Shown here piece after piece: positions 1 through 5,928 of a stretch of DNA of 6,023 nucleotides. The stretch covers positions 1-6,023 of the forward strand of contig CAJOLM010000071.1 in the NCBI GenBank assembly GCA_905235355.1, written 5' to 3'. The notes beneath the pieces are model-generated. The model saw only the letters and a program-made list of their open reading frames with translations, was not told where the DNA came from and did no database searches. The DNA comes from an uncultured Elusimicrobiales bacterium. Its GTDB lineage: Bacteria; Elusimicrobiota; Elusimicrobia; Elusimicrobiales; Elusimicrobiaceae. A program made the translations under genes and the position numbers. Position 1 is the first letter of the stretch. Every line of letters begins with the position of its first letter.

Positions 1-510
1 GACGCGGTGGCGGATTGTACCTTAACAGTAGCCACCACAGCGCTTAAAAACCGCCGCTTAAATGAAACGATTGTTGCATTGCCGCAGTTTACCCAGTGGC
101 TCTCTAAACAGCCCGCCGGAAAAACAGCGCTCGTTTTTGGCAATGAAAAAACCGGGCTGTCTAATGAAGATATTGAATTTTGCCATGCCGCCATGCATAT
201 TCCTACTACCACCAAGCAACCTTCTGTTAATTTAGCACAAGCGGTCATTTTGACCTGTTATGAACTCGCGCGGGCAGACGCTCCTAAAGCCGCCGCCAAA
301 ACCCTCAAGGCTGCCACGTCCGCGCAGCTGGAACTCGTCGTACAAGAGCTAGACCAACTCATGCAAGCCGGACAATTTAAATTAGATTTTACTGCCACAC
401 AGCGCAAATCTATCGCGCGTAAATTTTTGCAGCGCGGAGCTTTATCTAAAGACGATTTATTCTTCCTTAAAAAATTAGCCGCACAACTACGCCAACGCAT
501 AACCCTTTAA
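1..510 (+). CDS. trmJ: TrmJ-like tRNA 2'-O-methyltransferase (SPOUT/SpoU family), 5' end outside window
   Basis: The frame is open from base 1, so the true start lies upstream; the GTG at 7 is internal. By comparison with E. coli TrmJ roughly the first 70 residues are missing. The visible start (DAVADCTLTVATTA) matches the segment of TrmJ that reads as a variant of CSLVVGTSAR. SPOUT motif 2 is at 127-156 (ALVFGNEKTG) and motif 3 at 199-246 (IPTTTKQPSVNLAQAV); these build the C-terminal trefoil knot that binds S-adenosylmethionine. The helical tail after about base 300 resembles the TrmJ C-terminal extension, which separates it from shorter TrmL/TrmH proteins. In characterised TrmJ the enzyme methylates the ribose of nucleotide 32 in the tRNA anticodon loop. 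Family assignment is firm; exact substrate is inferred. No terminator is visible between its stop and the next gene. Confidence 0.85.
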   Translation, partial: DAVADCTLTVATTALKNRRLNETIVALPQFTQWLSKQPAGKTALVFGNEKTGLSNEDIEFCHAAMHIPTTTKQPSVNLAQAVILTCYELARADAPKAAAKTLKAATSAQLELVVQELDQLMQAGQFKLDFTATQRKSIARKFLQRGALSKDDLFFLKKLAAQLRQRITL

Positions 511-534
511 ATTGCCAACACCCGGTAAAATATT

Positions 535-543
535 TGTTACAAT
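535..543 (+). promoter_or_regulatory. Putative extended -10 element (TGTTACAAT), upstream copy
   Basis: TGTTACAAT fits the extended -10 pattern TGnTAnnnT. A TTGCCA hexamer at 512-517 could be a weak -35, but the spacer of 20 bp is long, so recognition would rest mainly on the TG extension. Transcription would begin near 550, leaving a leader of about 60 nt that includes the 569-582 palindrome and the full SD of the butyrate kinase gene. That makes this copy the better promoter candidate of the two. Prediction from sequence only. Confidence 0.35.
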
Positions 544-568
544 GGAGTTACCCCCAGAGTGAGCTTGC

Positions 569-582
569 TGCATATATATGCA
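569..582. promoter_or_regulatory. Perfect 14-bp palindrome, possible operator
   Basis: TGCATATATATGCA is its own reverse complement. It sits between the two TGTTACAAT copies and 29 bp before the butyrate kinase start. Position and symmetry suit a dimeric repressor or activator site controlling the kinase/transferase pair. The core is a simple alternating TA run, which can arise by chance in AT-rich DNA, and no matching second site was seen in the window. The regulator is unknown. Confidence 0.35.
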
Positions 583-587
583 TAAAA

Positions 588-596
588 TGTTACAAT
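588..596 (+). promoter_or_regulatory. Second extended -10-like copy (TGTTACAAT)
   Basis: This is an exact repeat of the nonamer at 535-543, 53 bp downstream, with no good -35 at the usual distance. If used, transcription would start near 603, inside the AGGAG at 602-606, so the transcript would have a very short leader and a partly missing SD. It is therefore either a weak or leaderless start, or a repeat with another role. Confidence 0.25.
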
Positions 597-611
597 AATA
601 CAGGAGCACTT

Positions 612-1724
612 ATGGAACCAAATATTCTAGTAATTAACCCCGGCTCTACATCTGATGATATTGGCTACTACCGCGGAGACAAGGCCGTCTTTGAAGTAAC
701 GGTACGTTATTCCCAAACTGATTTGGAACCGTACGACGGTAAAAACGTTACCGAGCAGCTCCCGCTCCGTAAAAAACTCATTTTGGATTATCTCATTGAT
801 CATCATGTCCCTTTAAAAGAAATTGATGCGGTCATTGGCCGCGGTGGATTTATCCGCTCCGTAGAAGGCGGCGTATATGCCGTAAATGACCAAATGGTAT
901 CCGACCTGGAAAGCGGCCGTTACGGCGGTATCCATGCATGCAATCTAGGCGGCATTTTAGCCCGCGAAATTGCCAGGCACGCCAAGTGCCCCAGCTTTAT
1001 TGCTAATCCAGTAGTCATTGATGAAATGCAGCCCATCGCGCGTTATAGCGGTATGCCCGAAGATCCGCGCTTATCCATTTTCCATGCGCTGAGCCAAAAA
1101 CGCGTCGCCCGATTGATTGCCGATAAATTAGAACGTCCTTACGAAGAAATTAACTGCATTGTGTGTCATGGTGGCGGCGGTGCTTCTGTAGGAGCTCACC
1201 GGCAGGGCCGCGTCGTAGACGTCAGTAATGGCTATGAAGGCGACGGTGTGATGACTCCGCAGCGCAGCGGGGCTGTCCCGTGTGCCAAACTGGTGGAGAT
1301 GTGTTTCTCCGGCAAATATACCCAAAAAGATATTCGCCTAAAAATGCGCGGCAAGGGTGGCCTGGCTGCCTACACGGGCACTTATGATGCCAAAGAATTA
1401 GAAGAATTTATTAATACCGGCAAAAAACGCCCCGGTTCACTCATTCACTGCACTAAAGAAAAAGCCAAAGAAGCTTTAGATGCCATGATTTACCAAATGG
1501 CTAAAGAAATTGGCGCCATGGCGGTCGTTTTAGAAGGAAAAGTAGATTTTATCGCCCTGACCGGCGGGCTTATGCACAGTAAATATATTCCGCATGAAAT
1601 TGGCCGCCAGGTGGGCTGGATTGCCCCGGTGTATGTATTTCCGGGCAGCGAAGAAAAAGATGCTTTGCGCGACGCAGCTCGCCGCGCCTTGGAAAACCCC
1701 TCTATAGTAAAACGTTATTCATAA
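612..1724 (+). CDS. buk: Butyrate kinase family protein (acetokinase/ASKHA fold)
   Basis: The 370-residue product matches the usual butyrate kinase length. Family enzymes transfer phosphate from butyryl-phosphate to ADP, giving acid and ATP in the cytoplasm. Start ATG 612 is chosen because AGGAG at 602-606 is well spaced and the conserved domain begins at once (NILVINPGSTS, residues 4-14). Other family segments are the RGG loop (77-79), NPVVIDEM (132-139), SIFHALSQK (155-163), HGGGGASVGAHRQGR (186-200), a TPQRSG block (215-220), LTGGL (316-320) and VFPGSEE (342-348). Several positions are unusual: the N-terminal motif reads NPGSTSDD where known enzymes have NPGSTSTK, so the usual lysine is Asp16; A-H-x-GGG is C-H-GGGG; and TPERSG is TPQRSG. 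It lies 10 bp before the phosphate butyryltransferase gene. Substrate could be butyrate, isobutyrate or another short acid. Confidence 0.88.
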   Translation: MEPNILVINPGSTSDDIGYYRGDKAVFEVTVRYSQTDLEPYDGKNVTEQLPLRKKLILDYLIDHHVPLKEIDAVIGRGGFIRSVEGGVYAVNDQMVSDLESGRYGGIHACNLGGILAREIARHAKCPSFIANPVVIDEMQPIARYSGMPEDPRLSIFHALSQKRVARLIADKLERPYEEINCIVCHGGGGASVGAHRQGRVVDVSNGYEGDGVMTPQRSGAVPCAKLVEMCFSGKYTQKDIRLKMRGKGGLAAYTGTYDAKELEEFINTGKKRPGSLIHCTKEKAKEALDAMIYQMAKEIGAMAVVLEGKVDFIALTGGLMHSKYIPHEIGRQVGWIAPVYVFPGSEEKDALRDAARRALENPSIVKRYS

Positions 1725-1734
1725 GGAGCTAAAT

Positions 1735-2652
1735 ATGAAGTTTAAAAGTTTCGAAGACCTCATTAATCAAGTAAAAGGAAAATCCAACCGTGTCGTTGTA
1801 CCGGGTGCCAATAATGCTGAAGCCTTGCAAGCTATTAAAATGGCTGATGACAACGGCCTTATCTCCCACGGTATTTTAATTGGCCCGATTGCGCAAGTAA
1901 AAGAAATGGTAAAAGCAGCCAAGCTGCCGGAGGAAAAATTTGAGTTTATTGATTGTGAAGATGTACCGACCATGTGCAAACTGGCAGTGGACCAAATTTT
2001 AGCCGGCAAAGGCGATTTCCTCATTAAAGGGCTTGTAGATACCAAATACTACATGAAAGCTATTTTAAGCAAAGATGCACACCTCGTGCCGGAAGGGGCC
2101 CTGCTGTCTCACTTTGTGTTATACAGCACGCCCAAATACAAAAAACCCTTTGCGGTTACCGATAGCGCGGTGGTCATTTCTCCGTCGCTAGAGCAAAAAG
2201 CCAAAATTATTCAAAATGCTGTAAATACCTTCCACAAATTAGGTCTGGAAAACCCTAAAGTGGCTTGCGTGTGCCCGGTGGAAAAAGTAAATGAAAAAAT
2301 CCCCAGCACCGTAGATGCCGCTGCCCTGGCGCAAATGAACGCCGAAGGAAAAATCACAGGCTGTGTGGTAGAAGGGCCGTATGATTTTTATATTTCTATG
2401 TCGGCCCAGCGCGCGGCAGAAAAAAGCATTACGGGCAAGCAAGTAGCCGGGGATGCGGACCTGTTGGTCCTGCCGGATTTGGACGCAGCCAACCCGCTTT
2501 ATAAAGCACTTGCCTTCTTTGGTGAGAAGGTGGAAGCGGCCGCTATTTTGGTCGGGCCGAAAATTCCGGTCATTTTGCCTTCCCGCGCGGATGACCCGAA
2601 AGTCAAGCTAAACGCTATCGCGCTTTGCTCTTTCTTAAAAGATCAAAAATAA
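1735..2652 (+). CDS. ptb: Phosphate butyryltransferase family protein
   Basis: The 305-residue product fits the phosphate acetyl/butyryltransferase family. These cytoplasmic enzymes exchange CoA of an acyl-CoA for phosphate; the acyl-phosphate is then used by the kinase encoded just upstream. Family segments are KGLVDTKYYMKAIL (98-111), LLSHFVLY (123-130), VTDSAVVISPSLEQK (141-155), ENPKVACVCPVEKVNEK (172-188), VAGDADLLVLPDLDAANPLYKAL (starting 238) and LPSRADDPKVKLNAIAL (281-297), which keeps the Ser-Arg pair. The GPLxxDxA block of family members reads GPYDFYISMS here (214-223), so the usual aspartate aligns with Tyr219. TAAGGAG at 1722-1728 begins at the upstream stop codon, which points to co-translation. 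The order kinase then transferase is the reverse of the clostridial ptb-buk operon. Family is secure; acyl preference is not readable from sequence. Confidence 0.9.
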   Translation: MKFKSFEDLINQVKGKSNRVVVPGANNAEALQAIKMADDNGLISHGILIGPIAQVKEMVKAAKLPEEKFEFIDCEDVPTMCKLAVDQILAGKGDFLIKGLVDTKYYMKAILSKDAHLVPEGALLSHFVLYSTPKYKKPFAVTDSAVVISPSLEQKAKIIQNAVNTFHKLGLENPKVACVCPVEKVNEKIPSTVDAAALAQMNAEGKITGCVVEGPYDFYISMSAQRAAEKSITGKQVAGDADLLVLPDLDAANPLYKALAFFGEKVEAAAILVGPKIPVILPSRADDPKVKLNAIALCSFLKDQK

Positions 2653-2659
2653 ATTACGA

Positions 2660-2686
2660 AGCGGCCGGACTTATCCTCCGGCCGCT
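2660..2686 (+). terminator. Strong GC hairpin without U-tract (attenuator, terminator-like or mRNA-stabilising)
   Basis: AGCGGCCGGA (2660-2669) pairs perfectly with TCCGGCCGCT (2677-2686) around a 7-nt loop. It begins 8 bp after the transferase stop and ends 6 bp before the ATG of the M23 gene. The following bases (ACTTCT) are not a uridine run, so it does not meet the rule for an intrinsic terminator. It occupies the place where the next gene's SD should be. It may protect the 3' end of the buk-ptb message, reduce read-through, or control initiation at 2693. Confidence 0.45.
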
Positions 2687-2692
2687 ACTTCT

Positions 2693-3982
2693 ATGTACAA
2701 TAAATTGATTTCTTTTATAAACCGCCATTACCGGCGCTACCACGACTGGGTGTTCTACTTGTTATCCTTGGTGATTATTATTGGCGCCACGGTAGCTGCC
2801 GTGCACATTACACAGCAAAAAAACGAGCAAGAGCGCATCAATTCGTATGAAAAAGAAATCAATGTTACGCAATTTACCATTGAAGAAAAACCGATTTATA
2901 TAGCTTTGCAAGATATCGGTCTTCCTAACAAAGAAATTTTATCTATCGTAGATAAATTAAATTCTGTCGTAGATACCCGCAAGCTACAAAAGGAAGATAC
3001 TTATTCTATTTCCACCACGCCGGATGGGCGGTTTTCCATGCTGCTTTTAAACAAAGACTTTAGCCGCTATTTTGTGGCAGATACCGACGGTCAACTGGCA
3101 GCGGGCGTGTCTGATATGGAAGTCAAAACCCGTATTAAAAGCACCGCCGGAAAAATAGAAGACTCCTTGTTTGCCTCTATGCTGCACGACGGAGTAACCG
3201 TTCCGCTGATTATTGACCTGACAGATGCCTTTTCCTGGACCATTGATTTTAATACTGAAACACGCAACGGTGACGAGTTTGCCACCGTGTGGGAAGAACA
3301 TTATTTAGCCGACGGCACGATTACCGGGCAGGATTTGGTGGCCGCTATTTACAAAGGGGAAGTGACCGGCGAAAATTATGCTTTCTACTACGATGATGAA
3401 TTTTTTGACCCCTCCGGCACCGTCAGTAAAAAAATGTTCTTAAAATCCCCCATCAGCTTTCGCGGAGTGCGCATTTCTTCACGCTTTAACCCCAACCGTC
3501 TGCACCCCATTTTGCGCATCCGCCGCCCGCATTACGGCATTGATTATGCCGCGCCGACAGGCACCCCTATTCAAACAGTGGCCGACGGGGTAATCACTTT
3601 TGTCGGGCAAAAAAGCGGCTTTGGCAATTATGTAGAAATCCGCCACGCCAACAATTACGTTACCTCGTACGGACACATCAGCCGCTTTGCCAGCAAAACT
3701 AAAAAAGGTGCCAAAGTAAAACAAGGAGACACCATTGCCTACGTCGGAGCCACCGGATTAGCCACCGGGCCGCATTTAGATTTTCGTATCAAAGAGCGTA
3801 ATAAATTTGTAGACTTTTTAAAGCTGAAGAACCGCAGCGCAGCTTTGCGCTCGGTCTCCCCGCAGGAGCGGGCCGATTTTGAAGAAATGAAACAGCTGTA
3901 TTTAGATGCTTTAAACCAAGCCCGGGCCGCGGCGAATTTGCCAGCCATGCAGCCAGCGGCACCGGCCGGAGAAAACGCATGA
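2693..3982 (+). CDS. Membrane-anchored M23/LytM-family peptidoglycan peptidase (MepM/OapA-like)
   Basis: The 429-residue protein has a short basic N-terminus, one hydrophobic segment (about 19-39) acting as signal anchor, a periplasmic part resembling the OapA/MepM middle domain (about 55-250), and a C-terminal LytM domain (about 255-380), then an Ala/Pro-rich tail. M23 enzymes of this type are zinc endopeptidases that cut peptide crosslinks in the cell wall. Visible motifs are HYGID (His280, Asp284), SYGH (His328) and GPHLD (His361, Asp363). The last is normally HLH, so one expected zinc ligand is Asp. ATG 2693 is the first in-frame start, since no upstream GTG or TTG follows the transferase stop. 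It has no SD; every other complete gene here has one. The stop overlaps the next start by 4 bp (ATGA). Whether it is an active hydrolase or a LytM-type regulator is open. Confidence 0.85.
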   Translation: MYNKLISFINRHYRRYHDWVFYLLSLVIIIGATVAAVHITQQKNEQERINSYEKEINVTQFTIEEKPIYIALQDIGLPNKEILSIVDKLNSVVDTRKLQKEDTYSISTTPDGRFSMLLLNKDFSRYFVADTDGQLAAGVSDMEVKTRIKSTAGKIEDSLFASMLHDGVTVPLIIDLTDAFSWTIDFNTETRNGDEFATVWEEHYLADGTITGQDLVAAIYKGEVTGENYAFYYDDEFFDPSGTVSKKMFLKSPISFRGVRISSRFNPNRLHPILRIRRPHYGIDYAAPTGTPIQTVADGVITFVGQKSGFGNYVEIRHANNYVTSYGHISRFASKTKKGAKVKQGDTIAYVGATGLATGPHLDFRIKERNKFVDFLKLKNRSAALRSVSPQERADFEEMKQLYLDALNQARAAANLPAMQPAAPAGENA

Positions 3983-4554
3983 AAAAACGTATTGCCTTAA
4001 CAGGTGGTCCCAACGGCGGCAAAACAACCGCTTTATCCATCTTAAAAGAAACTTTCGGCGGCAAAGTAGAAATCGTGCCGGAAGCAGCCACGCTGATTTT
4101 TAGCGGTGGTTTCCCGCGTAAAGACGGCAGCCGCCCCCACGTGGAAGCAGCCCAGCGCATTATTTTTTACACCACGCAGCAGCTGGAAGAACTGGCACTA
4201 AAAACCTCGCCGGCGGACCTGATTATTTGTGACCGCGGTACGGTAGACGCCGCCGTGTATTGGCCCGACGGAATTGATGCTTTTTTTGCAGACATGGGCA
4301 CCACGTTAGACGCGCAGCTGGCACGCTACGATGCGGTCATCCATTTGTCGCCCCCGTTGACGGCAGAGTTCTACCAATCTACGCACGTGCGTACGGAAAG
4401 CTTGGAGCAAGCGGCCGCCATTGACCGTAAAATTTTAAAAATTTGGGAGCGGCACCCCAATCGTATGGTCCTGCCCTCTATGGAGCATTTTTTCCAGAAG
4501 GCGGGCATCATCAAGAATTTTATTGAAACATTAATCCCCCAGGAGAAAAAATAA
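3979..4554 (+). CDS. P-loop ATPase/kinase-like protein, AAA_28 type, paralog A
   Basis: This 191-residue protein is nearly all one P-loop domain. Walker A is GGPNGGKT (9-16). A conserved Glu35 follows in the segment VPEAATLI. A second nucleotide/substrate motif, LIICDRG (81-87), is followed by Asp90 and Tyr94, the DRGxxDxxxY pattern of AAA_28/NadR-kinase-like proteins. HVRTES (136-141) and DRKILKIW (149-156) lie in the probable lid or C-terminal helices. The fold suggests phosphorylation of a small molecule, but I do not recognise a substrate. No signal peptide or membrane segment is seen, so it should be cytoplasmic. Its ATG overlaps the peptidase stop, with GGAGA at 3968-3972 as SD. It ends one base into the next gene, a close paralog, so all three are probably translated from one message. 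Confidence 0.75.
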   Translation: MKKRIALTGGPNGGKTTALSILKETFGGKVEIVPEAATLIFSGGFPRKDGSRPHVEAAQRIIFYTTQQLEELALKTSPADLIICDRGTVDAAVYWPDGIDAFFADMGTTLDAQLARYDAVIHLSPPLTAEFYQSTHVRTESLEQAAAIDRKILKIWERHPNRMVLPSMEHFFQKAGIIKNFIETLIPQEKK

Positions 4555-5120
4555 TGACTAAAAAGAAAATCGTTCTGACCGGTGGGCCGTGTGGCGGCAA
4601 AACAACGGCGCTGTCCATTTTAAAAGAAATGTTTGGTAATAAAATAGAGCTCGTGCAAGAAGCAGCCACGCTGATTTACAGCGGTGGTTTTCCGCGTAAA
4701 GACGGCAGTGCCGCCCACGTCGAAGCAGCCCAACATATTATTTTTTACGCCGTGCATCAACTAGAGCATCTGGCAGATGTGACCAGTGACGCGCAATTAA
4801 TCGTGTGTGACCGCGGCTCTTTGGACGGTGCGGTGTATTGGCCCAAAGGCCCCGAAGATTTCTTTAAAGCCATGGGCACCACGCTGGAGGCAGAGCTGGC
4901 ACGCTATGACGCGGTGCTGCACCTGTCCCCCCCGCCGCAAAAAGATTTTTACGCCTCTACCAATGTGCGCACCGAAACGCTGGAGCAAGCGTTTGAAGTA
5001 GACCGTAAAATTTTAAAAATTTGGGAAAAACATCCCAACCGGATTGTCGTCCCCGGCAAAGAACATTATTTTGAAAAGGCCGAAATTATTAAAGATTTTG
5101 TGGAGAATTTACTTCACTAA
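4554..5120 (+). CDS. P-loop ATPase/kinase-like protein, AAA_28 type, paralog B
   Basis: This 188-residue protein aligns without gaps with the preceding gene product over about 184 positions, with about 70% identity by hand count. Walker A is GGPCGGKT (10-17), with Cys13 where paralog A has Asn12. The equivalent acidic residue is Glu36, and the DRG motif is VCDRGSLDGAVYWP (starting 84). Differences cluster at about 66-105 and in the last 30 residues, while the P-loop, SGGFPRKDGS, MGTTL, LARYDAV and DRKILKIW blocks are retained. Start and stop form TAATG with the gene before, with AGGAG at 4541-4545 as SD. All motifs are intact, so both copies look functional. Tandem duplication followed by divergence suggests related but different substrates, or a heterodimer. 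Function is unknown. Confidence 0.75.
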   Translation: MTKKKIVLTGGPCGGKTTALSILKEMFGNKIELVQEAATLIYSGGFPRKDGSAAHVEAAQHIIFYAVHQLEHLADVTSDAQLIVCDRGSLDGAVYWPKGPEDFFKAMGTTLEAELARYDAVLHLSPPPQKDFYASTNVRTETLEQAFEVDRKILKIWEKHPNRIVVPGKEHYFEKAEIIKDFVENLLH

Positions 5121-5140
5121 TTTGAAGGAGTTTAACAAGT

Positions 5141-5545
5141 ATGTGGAATCCGTTTAAGAAAAAAACTGCCCCAGCAGCGCAGGAAAATAAATCCGCCCCC
5201 AAAGAGGAAAAAGCACCTGCTAAAAAAGAATCTATTGAAGAGCGCATTGAGCGAGAACTGGACTCTTTGCCGGGCATGATTAAAAATAAGTTGAAAGACC
5301 CGCGAGTCAAACAGCGCTTTATTGATATTGCCAAACGCATGGAAAAAGACGGCGTGGATTTTAAGAGTATCCGTCAAATGAAAAAATGGATGAAGCAGCA
5401 CGAGGCAGAGCTTAAGGCCGAGCAAGCCGGCAATATGCCCAAGGTGGAAACCGTGGTGCATGACGGCCCGCGCATTGGCCGCAATGACCCGTGTCCGTGC
5501 GGCAGCGGCAAAAAATACAAAAAATGCTGCGGAAAAGATAAATAA
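5141..5545 (+). CDS. Small SEC-C zinc-motif protein
   Basis: This 134-residue protein ends in RNDPCPCGSGKKYKKCC (114-130), the SEC-C motif, whose cysteines 118, 120, 129 and 130 bind one zinc ion. The motif is best known from the C-terminus of SecA, where it contacts SecB and ribosomes, but it also occurs on many small proteins. Here it is the only recognised domain. Residues 6-35 are rich in Lys, Ala, Pro and Glu and probably disordered. Residues 31-95 look helical and highly charged. AAGGAG at 5125-5130 precedes the ATG with a somewhat long 10-nt spacing. It is the last gene of the run, 20 bp after paralog B and just before a terminator. A role in ribosome or secretion contact is possible; nothing here proves it. 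Confidence 0.8.
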   Translation: MWNPFKKKTAPAAQENKSAPKEEKAPAKKESIEERIERELDSLPGMIKNKLKDPRVKQRFIDIAKRMEKDGVDFKSIRQMKKWMKQHEAELKAEQAGNMPKVETVVHDGPRIGRNDPCPCGSGKKYKKCCGKDK

Positions 5546-5557
5546 AATATATTGCTT

Positions 5558-5590
5558 AAAAACTACCACACTGTTTGTGTGGTAGTTTTT
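5558..5590 (+). terminator. Intrinsic terminator, probably bidirectional
   Basis: AAAAACTACCACAC (5558-5571) and GTGTGGTAGTTTTT (5577-5590) form a perfect 14-bp stem with a 5-nt loop. The T run closes the stem on the + strand and the A run gives a matching U tract on the - strand. It lies 12 bp after the SEC-C stop and 26 bp beyond the 3' end of the - strand pilin remnant, so it can end transcription from both sides. Confidence 0.9.
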
Positions 5591-5616
5591 GTTTGACTGC
5601 TCTTTTCTCCGACATA

Positions 5617-5928
5617 TTAATATTGCCATTGCAGATATGTAGCCGCTGTATAAGTAGGGCCGTTGCGTCCTGTTTCATTCTTACATAGTTTATTCTCTAA
5701 AGAACTTACATCGGTGGAATAGACGATACACATTGATAAATCATTTTCTATAGCAAAACTCAACGAAGTATCTTTCAGTATACAACCAACAGATGCAGAA
5801 TCTCCACTTAACGTACAAGTACCCCAGTTAAAAGAACGTTGAGTAAAGGGGTGTCCGGCACTTGTATAACCTGTTATTTCGCTACTATATGACGGCAGAG
5901 AAACATCTAAATCATCAAAATTCATGGC
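5617..5928 (-). pseudogene. Headless type IV pilin-like C-terminal fragment
   Basis: Reading from 5928 down to the TAA at 5617-5619 gives about 103 codons. Taking the ATG at 5923-5925 as residue 1, the product opens with MNFDDLDVSLP, which resembles the point in Elusimicrobiota-style pilins just after the N-terminal helix. Four cysteines (37, 48, 66, 81) and an aromatic end (YLQWQY) suit a disulfide-bonded pilin globular domain. The prepilin signal (G/FTLIELLVV-type) and the helix are absent. The codon just upstream (5929-5931) is a TAG stop in the same frame, and the translated sequence beyond it is not pilin-like. GC is about 39% against about 50% in the genes to the left. There is no SD before the ATG. 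The best reading is a remnant cut by rearrangement or insertion; a silent donor cassette is an alternative. Confidence 0.6.

Noticed and set aside
524..552. GGTAA/TTACC inverted repeat around the upstream -10 copy
   Set aside because: Five-base arms separated by 19 bases are expected by chance.
534..611. N-terminal extension of butyrate kinase from TTG 534
   Set aside because: The extra 26 residues do not resemble the family, they cross the promoter-like and palindromic region, and ATG 612 has a proper SD at 602-606 directly before the conserved domain.
2660..2686. Hairpin as a simple intrinsic terminator of buk-ptb
   Set aside because: It lacks the downstream T run, so I keep it only as terminator-like; the T-rich hairpin at 5558-5590 shows what a standard one looks like here.
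3789..4160. 123-codon open frame on the - strand
   Set aside because: It lies opposite the end of the peptidase gene and the start of paralog A, both strongly supported. Its translation shows no domain and it has no SD.
4807..5001. Short + strand open frame inside paralog B
   Set aside because: It is an out-of-frame shadow within a well-supported gene, rich in Trp, Pro and Arg, with no start signal.
3979..5120. Tandem paralogs as an assembly duplication artefact
   Set aside because: The copies differ at about 30% of residues and throughout at the DNA level, with a clean TAATG junction, so they are an old real duplication.
5132..5629. 165-codon open frame on the - strand opposite the SEC-C gene
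   Set aside because: The product is a Phe/Ala-rich shadow of the Lys/Glu-rich SEC-C gene, and it runs through the terminator stem.
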